This document shows positions 59,257 through 64,000 of a stretch of DNA of 64,000 bases, in pieces; position 1 is the first letter of the stretch; each line of letters starts with the position of its first letter. Below the pieces are notes generated by a model that was not told where the DNA came from, ran no database searches, and saw only the letters and a list, made by a program, of their open reading frames with translations. The stretch covers positions 36,340-100,339 of the forward strand of contig JAYOFL010000002.1 in the NCBI GenBank assembly GCA_038117205.1. The letters are read 5' to 3'. The position numbers and the translations under genes are program-made. Source of the DNA: JAQBZY01 sp038117205. Lineage in GTDB: Bacteria > Pseudomonadota > Alphaproteobacteria > Rhodospirillales > Casp-alpha2.

Positions 59257-60418
59257 GCGCGTCGCCGCCCTTGGGGGGACGCTGCGAGAAGCGACGGTCG
59301 AAGATGCCCTCGGCGATCCGGTTCATGAGGATTTCCGACGACCCGCCGGCGATCATCCAGCCGCGGGTGCGGCGGAAGCAGTATTCGATCAGGCAATCCT
59401 GGCTGTAACCGGCGGCGCCAAGAACCTGCATCGCTTCGCTCGCCACCTCAAAGCCGGCCCGGTTGCAGGCCAGCTTCGCCATCGCCGTGTCGTCGGCGGA
59501 CGGAAACCCGGAATCGGCGGCGACGGCGGCCTTGTAGAGCAGCAGTTGCGCCGCTTCGAGCTTCAGCTTCATGTCGGCGAATTTCCATTGCAGACCCTGG
59601 AACTCGCAGAGGTGCCGGCCGAACTGCTTGCGCTCCTTGGCGTGCTCCCGCGCCATCTCGAAGGCATAGCGGCCGAGCGCGACGGCGCGGGACGAATTGC
59701 CGAGGCGTTCGACGTTGAAACCGGAGATCTGGCGCTTGAAGCCGCCTTCGCGGAGCAGGACGTTCTCCGCCGGCACGTAGGCGTTGTCGAAATAGACCTG
59801 ACACCATTCCTCGCCGCCGAGGTAATGCACCGGCTGGCCGCGCTGCACGCCGTCGGACATCGGATCGACCAGCACCGAGCCGATACCGCCGACGCCGGGA
59901 CCGTAGCGGCAATAGACGAGAAAAAGGTCCGCTTCCGGACTATGCGTCGAGAACACCTTGGTGCCGTTGAGGCGCACGCCGTCGCCGTCCGGTGTCGCCG
60001 TCGTCTTCAGTTCGGTGACGGCGGAGCCGGCTTCCGGCTCGCTCATGCAGAGGGACAGCACCATGTCGCCGGCGAGCAGCGGCTTCAGATAGCGTTCCTT
60101 CTGGTCCGGCGTGCCGAACTCGGCGAGCACGCGGATGGCGCCGAAATTGTAGGCCTGCACCACGTCGGCGCTCCTCGGACAATGGGCGGCGACGGTCTGG
60201 ATGGCGATCACGGCGTCCATAAGGGTCCCACCCTGGCCGCTGTCCGCTTCCGGAATGGTGATGCCGAGAAGCCCCTGCTCGGCCATCAATTTGGCGACGT
60301 CGCGGGGAAAACCGAGGGTATGCGCGCGCTTCAGCGCGTCTTTCGCGAGATGCCGCTCGGCGAAGCCGGCGACGGCGTCGCGGAACATTTTTTGCTCTTC
60401 GTTGAGGTCGAAATCCAT
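59249..60418 (-). CDS. Acyl-CoA dehydrogenase
   Basis: A 389-aa flavoprotein. N-terminal helices start MDFDLNEEQKMFRDAVAGF, the middle beta domain has LSLCMSEPEAGSAVTELKTT, and AYVPAENVLLREGG precedes the C-terminal helices. ASEAMQVLGAAGYSQDCLIE and GSSEILMNRIAEGI carry FAD/CoA contacts. It removes two hydrogens alpha-beta to a CoA ester. GGAG lies seven bases before ATG 60418. First gene of a five-gene operon: dehydrogenase, CoA ligase, phosphodiesterase-like, binding protein, MFS. Confidence 0.93.
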   Translation of the reverse strand: MDFDLNEEQKMFRDAVAGFAERHLAKDALKRAHTLGFPRDVAKLMAEQGLLGITIPEADSGQGGTLMDAVIAIQTVAAHCPRSADVVQAYNFGAIRVLAEFGTPDQKERYLKPLLAGDMVLSLCMSEPEAGSAVTELKTTATPDGDGVRLNGTKVFSTHSPEADLFLVYCRYGPGVGGIGSVLVDPMSDGVQRGQPVHYLGGEEWCQVYFDNAYVPAENVLLREGGFKRQISGFNVERLGNSSRAVALGRYAFEMAREHAKERKQFGRHLCEFQGLQWKFADMKLKLEAAQLLLYKAAVAADSGFPSADDTAMAKLACNRAGFEVASEAMQVLGAAGYSQDCLIEYCFRRTRGWMIAGGSSEILMNRIAEGIFDRRFSQRPPKGGDAHE

Positions 60419-60503
60419 GACATTCTCCAATGGTGCGGCGCGTACATTAGAGAGCGCCGCCACCCTCTGACAATGCCGCAGGACTGGCGAAATTCGTGGA
60501 AGT

Positions 60504-60517
60504 TGACATACGTCAAG
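60504..60517. promoter_or_regulatory. FNR/FixK-type box upstream of hemA
   Basis: TTGACATACGTCAA is a perfect TTGAC-N4-GTCAA inverted repeat ending 64 bases before the hemA ATG. It matches the TTGA(T/C)-N4-(A/G)TCAA site of alphaproteobacterial FNR/FixK proteins. FnrL control of hemA is known in Rhodobacter sphaeroides, so oxygen-responsive heme synthesis is a reasonable reading. Confidence 0.7.
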
Positions 60518-60581
60518 GCATGCGCCCCAATTCCCGTGCGGTAATCGACCAAAGCAAAGTGCTGAATCCGGGGAATTGAGA

Positions 60582-61793
60582 ATGGATTACGAAGCTCGCT
60601 TTAAATCGGCGGTGGACGCGGTCCGGAACGAGGGCCGCTATCGCGTATTCGCCGATCTGGCGCGTCGCGCCGGAGATTTCCCGCATGCCGTCAACCGGCG
60701 TCCGGACGGTGAGTTCCCGGTCGTCATCTGGTGCTCCAACGATTATCTCGGCATGGGGCAGCATCCGGGCGCCATCGACGCCGTGGCGGACGCGGCGCGG
60801 AGCTACGGCGTCGGGTCGGGCGGAACCCGCAACATTTCCGGCACGACGCACCTGCACGTGATCCTGGAGAACGAACTGGCTGACCTGCACGGCAAGGAAG
60901 CGGCGCTGCTGTTTACGTCCGGCTACGTCTCGAACGACGCGACCATTTCGACGGTGGCGCAGTTGCTGCCGGGCTGCATCATCTTCTCGGACGCGATGAA
61001 CCACGCGTCGATGATCGCCGGGGTGCGGCACGCCGGCTGCGAAAAGCGCATCTTCCGCCACAACGACCCGGAACATCTCGAACAGCTGCTGCGGGAAGCC
61101 GATCCGAAAGCGCCGAAACTGATCGTCTTCGAGAGCGTCTATTCGATGGACGGCGACGTCGCGCCGATCGCCGCCTATTGCGATCTCGCCGACAAGTACG
61201 GCGCCATCACCTATCTCGACGAAGTTCACGCGGTCGGCCTCTACGGCAAGCGCGGCGGCGGTATTTCCGAACGGGACAACGTCGCAAAGCGCGTCACCAT
61301 CATCGAGGGCACGCTCGCCAAGGCGTTCGGCGCCATGGGCGGTTACATCACCGGCTCACGCGACTTGGTCGACGCCATCCGCTCGGTCGCGCCCGGCTTC
61401 ATCTTCACGACGACGCTGGCACCGCCGGTCGTCGCCGCCGCCATCGAGAACGTGCGCTACGTCCGCGCCCACAACGAGCTCCGCGAGTGGCACCAGGAAC
61501 GGGCAGCGCGCCTCAAGATGCTGCTGACACACGCCGGTCTGCCGGTGATGCCGTCCGACACGCACATCGTCCCGGTCTTCGTCGGCGATCCGGTGCTCTG
61601 CAAGGAAGCGACCGACATGCTGTTGGAGCAGCATGGCGTCTACATCCAGCCGATCAACTACCCGACGGTGCCGAAGGGCACGGAGCGGTTGCGCATCACG
61701 CCGACACCGCTGCACGACGACGCCCTGATGGCGCAACTGGTCGACGCGTTGACCGCCGTGTGGCGCGATCTCGGGTTACGCCGCGCCGCCTGA
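60582..61793 (+). CDS. hemA: 5-aminolevulinate synthase
   Basis: A 403-aa PLP enzyme condensing glycine and succinyl-CoA to 5-aminolevulinate, the first step of heme synthesis in alphaproteobacteria. Motifs: WCSNDYLGMGQHP, GSGGTRNISGTTHLH, DAMNHASMIAGVRH, YLDEVHAVGLYG and the PLP lysine in EGTLAKAFGAMGG (K247). PINYPTVPKGTERLRITPTP near the C-terminus separates ALAS from related acyltransferases. Start ATG 60582 follows GGGGAATTGAG. The 3' end overlaps the convergent XRE gene by 18 bases. Confidence 0.95.
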   Translation: MDYEARFKSAVDAVRNEGRYRVFADLARRAGDFPHAVNRRPDGEFPVVIWCSNDYLGMGQHPGAIDAVADAARSYGVGSGGTRNISGTTHLHVILENELADLHGKEAALLFTSGYVSNDATISTVAQLLPGCIIFSDAMNHASMIAGVRHAGCEKRIFRHNDPEHLEQLLREADPKAPKLIVFESVYSMDGDVAPIAAYCDLADKYGAITYLDEVHAVGLYGKRGGGISERDNVAKRVTIIEGTLAKAFGAMGGYITGSRDLVDAIRSVAPGFIFTTTLAPPVVAAAIENVRYVRAHNELREWHQERAARLKMLLTHAGLPVMPSDTHIVPVFVGDPVLCKEATDMLLEQHGVYIQPINYPTVPKGTERLRITPTPLHDDALMAQLVDALTAVWRDLGLRRAA

Positions 61794-62204
61794 GCTGTCC
61801 GCCGGTAGTTCCGCCATCGCCAACACCAGTTCCAGGAAATCCTGCTGCAACCGGCGGTCCGGAATGCGGTTGAAGGCGCGCGCCAGGGCCTGCGCCTCGC
61901 GCGTCGAATTCGCGCCGCCGCTCGCCGGTGGCGCCGTCCCATCCGCCGCCATGCCGTCAAAGAAATAGTCGACGCCGACGCCGAGCACACGCGCGACCTC
62001 GAATAGGCGGCTCGCGCCGATGCGGTTGACGCCCCGCTCGTATTTCTGGATTTGCTGAACGGATATGCCGACGCTCGCGGCGAGCTTGGCCTGGCTCAGG
62101 CCGAGGGCGGCTCGCCGGTCACGCAACCGGCGTCCGACGTACACGTCCACCGGATCGCAATCGCTGGCGTGGCGCCGGGCTGGCGGCATCGAATTCTCGC
62201 GCAT
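61776..62204 (-). CDS. XRE-family transcriptional regulator
   Basis: A 142-aa protein with one helix-turn-helix domain (about residues 23-80): RLRDRRAALGLSQAKLAASVG then ISVQQIQKYERGVNRIGASR, ending VLGVGVDYFFDG. The C-terminal 50 residues are helical and of unknown role. ATG 62204 or ATG 62189 can be the start; neither has a strong ribosome site. An inverted repeat 19 bases upstream suggests autoregulation. Similar short XRE proteins are common in alphaproteobacteria and mostly uncharacterised. Confidence 0.88.
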   Translation of the reverse strand: MRENSMPPARRHASDCDPVDVYVGRRLRDRRAALGLSQAKLAASVGISVQQIQKYERGVNRIGASRLFEVARVLGVGVDYFFDGMAADGTAPPASGGANSTREAQALARAFNRIPDRRLQQDFLELVLAMAELPADSSGGAA

Positions 62205-62222
62205 CCGGCGTATACAATAAGT

Positions 62223-62240
62223 GTATTTACATATAAATAC
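62223..62240. promoter_or_regulatory. Inverted repeat upstream of the XRE gene
   Basis: GTATTTA-CATA-TAAATAC has perfect 7-bp arms and lies 19 bases upstream of the XRE ATG at 62204. A second overlapping pair, ATACA-N5-TGTAT (62212-62226), is adjacent. The AT-rich block stands out from its surroundings and probably holds the promoter and autoregulatory operator. Confidence 0.55.
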
Positions 62241-62295
62241 TATTTTTAAGATGCATTCGGGCTTCGACTGGGGATGGCATATGACCGCCCGCCGG

Positions 62296-63930
62296 TCAGC
62301 CCCTTGAGCCCAAGATCAAATCCGACGCCTTTTCGCCGATCATGATTGCCGGCGCGTTGGTGTTGCTTGTCGTGTGAAAGGGCATCACCGACGCATCGGC
62401 GACCCGCAATCCGGCGATGCCATGAACCCGCAATTCCGGATCGACGACACATTCCGCCCCTGGCCCCATCTTGCAACTGCCGACGGGATGCCAGGACGTT
62501 TCCGCCGTGGCGTGGACGAAATCGAGCAGATCCTGATCCGTAACGCTCTCCGGTCCGGGACGAACCTCACGCACGATGAGATCGCGCAATGGACCGCGTT
62601 CGGCGATTTCCCGGCACTTCCGAAGCGCCCAAAGCGTCGCCGCGATATCGTCTTCATGATCGAGATAGTTCGGCATGATTTTCGGCGGTTCGTGCGGGTC
62701 GGTGGAGCGCGCATGCACCTCGCCGCGCGAACGCGGGAAGATGAAATACGAGCCGATGTGAAATCCGGAAAACGGGTCGATCCCCGCCAGGGCGTCACGG
62801 CTTTTACTGCTCGACAGGGCGCATTGAATTCGAAGATCGGAGAACGGCTCAACCGGACTCCTAACGAACGCGTGGGCGCGAAAGCTCGGCGTCGTGAACA
62901 ATCCGCGCCGCATGACGGCGAATTTCATGAGTTCCTTCGCCGCGAAGAACCTATTCAGGATCAGATCGTTCGCCGTGACGTGCTGGTTGGTTTCATAGCA
63001 AATCCGCGACTGCAGATGGTCGATCAGGTTCATCCCGACGCCCGGCAGATGATGCGTGACGTCGATACCGATTTGCTTCAGGTGCGGACCGTTCCCGATC
63101 CCCGACAGTTCCAGGATCTTCGGGCTATGCACCGCGCCCGCCGACAGGATGATCTCGCCGGCGGCGCTCGCCCTGAGCATTTCCCCGCCGTGCTCGAAAT
63201 CCACCGCAGTCGCCCGTCCATTCTCGACGACGATCCGGACCACATGGGCTTGCGTCATGATCGTCAAATTCCGCCGGTGGCGCGCCGGGCGGAGATAGCC
63301 TTGAGCGGTGCCACAGCGAAGCCCGCGGAACGTCGACAATTGAACCCGCGCCACGCCTTCCGTGCGGGTGCCGTTGTAATCGTCGTTGTAGGCGATGCCC
63401 GACTGTTCGCAGGCTTTCATGAACGCCTTTGATATCGGGTCGTCCGGCTCCATCCGCGTGAGCTTGATCGGCCCGTCTTGGCCGCGGATCGCCGCGTCGC
63501 CGAAAGTCGCGGTTTCCAGGCGCTTGAAATACGGGAGTAAACTCTGGAAATCCCAGCCGGGGCAGCCGGCGGCGCCCCACTGATCGTAGCGTTCCGGCTG
63601 GCCGCGCACGAACAACATGCCGTTGATCGAACTCGTGCCGCCGAGCACCTTGCCGTGATGCCAACGCAACCGGCGACCGCCGAACATCGGCTCCGTTTCG
63701 GACGGCCAGACGAATTGTCCGTTGCCGAGCATCTTTCCGACACCGATCGGAATATGCAGCCAGATCGACGTCGGTGCCTTGCCGGCTTCCAGCAGCAAGA
63801 CCCTGATACCGCTCTTTTCGGTCAGGCGGTTGGCGATCGCCGCGCCGGCGGAACCGGCGCCGATGACGATGTAGTCGTAAGTGTCGGGCAAAGCATTTGC
63901 CACTATGGCGTTCCTTCCGCGCGTCGTCAT
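62296..63930 (-). CDS. GMC-family FAD oxidoreductase (choline dehydrogenase-like)
   Basis: A 544-aa flavoenzyme of the glucose-methanol-choline family. FAD motif YIVIGAGSAGAAIANRL, family signature 1 HGKVLGGTSSINGMLFVRG, signature 2 GEIILSAGAVHSPKILELSG, and the catalytic-His region SWHPVGSCKMG with a later SNTNAPAIMIGEKASDLI. It oxidises an alcohol; length and motifs agree with choline dehydrogenase-like proteins. No betaine aldehyde dehydrogenase is nearby, so the substrate is open. Its ATG at 63930 leaves 70 bp to the window end, with nothing recognisable in them. Confidence 0.92.
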   Translation of the reverse strand: MTTRGRNAIVANALPDTYDYIVIGAGSAGAAIANRLTEKSGIRVLLLEAGKAPTSIWLHIPIGVGKMLGNGQFVWPSETEPMFGGRRLRWHHGKVLGGTSSINGMLFVRGQPERYDQWGAAGCPGWDFQSLLPYFKRLETATFGDAAIRGQDGPIKLTRMEPDDPISKAFMKACEQSGIAYNDDYNGTRTEGVARVQLSTFRGLRCGTAQGYLRPARHRRNLTIMTQAHVVRIVVENGRATAVDFEHGGEMLRASAAGEIILSAGAVHSPKILELSGIGNGPHLKQIGIDVTHHLPGVGMNLIDHLQSRICYETNQHVTANDLILNRFFAAKELMKFAVMRRGLFTTPSFRAHAFVRSPVEPFSDLRIQCALSSSKSRDALAGIDPFSGFHIGSYFIFPRSRGEVHARSTDPHEPPKIMPNYLDHEDDIAATLWALRKCREIAERGPLRDLIVREVRPGPESVTDQDLLDFVHATAETSWHPVGSCKMGPGAECVVDPELRVHGIAGLRVADASVMPFHTTSNTNAPAIMIGEKASDLILGSRG

Positions 63931-64000
63931 GGATTGTCTGAAAATCTAGGTCATGTACCCATAAAAGGGATTCACAACACTGCCGAGATGTGATTCAAGC

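Overview
The window is one GC-rich, densely coded chromosomal segment from what looks like an alphaproteobacterium, probably Rhodospirillales-like and possibly marine. The evidence is a C4-pathway 5-aminolevulinate synthase, the alphaproteobacterial hopanoid gene order, a DUF2849-cysI-DUF934 sulfite reductase operon, and sulfolactate and phosphonate genes. Taxonomy is inference. I saw no rRNA, tRNA, CRISPR array, prophage or insertion sequence. A run of ten N (7319-7328) shows a draft assembly, and a second suspicious junction near 26280 may also be an assembly artefact.

Layout. 1-2877: phosphonate genes (aepY fragment, a fused PEP mutase-nucleotidyltransferase, and a divergent PhyH-type dioxygenase). 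2999-4727: a CaCA cation exchanger and a LicC-like cytidylyltransferase. 4794-15661: hopanoid genes hpnA, ispH, hpnH, hpnG, shc, hpnE, hpnD, hpnB, hpnC, hpnM, covering squalene synthesis, cyclisation, side-chain addition and transport. 15739-20220: sulfolactate catabolism (comC, slcC, suyB, suyA) facing a GntR regulator, with a perfect palindrome between them. 20485-22993: sulfite reductase operon, a likely sink for the sulfite that SuyAB releases. 23132-26615: a Ser/Thr kinase, three tandem terminators, the 3' part of a LamG/RTX surface protein, and a truncated sulfotransferase joined to it.

26796-34562 holds small catabolic genes: a GST, an arylformamidase-like hydrolase, an MFS transporter, a crotonase-MmgE/PrpD-dehydrogenase operon, an isocitrate/isopropylmalate dehydrogenase homologue and a PAS-like protein. 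34640-38058: a four-domain rhodanese and two tandem exported Cys-rich paralogues of unknown function. 38375-41518: a crotonase, two SDR proteins that both lack the catalytic Ser and Tyr, and a methyltransferase. 41665-50155: an eight-gene minus-strand operon with a complete peptide-type ABC transporter, an M81/MlrC peptidase, a small exported protein and a CitE-like lyase.

50407-60418: further catabolic genes, including a five-gene operon (acyl-CoA dehydrogenase, CoA-ligase, phosphodiesterase-like enzyme, orphan substrate-binding protein, MFS). 60582-63930: hemA behind an FNR-type box, an XRE regulator and a GMC oxidoreductase. A family of long GC-rich inverted repeats occupies four intergenic regions. 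Functions are assigned from visible motifs and remembered families; no database search was run.
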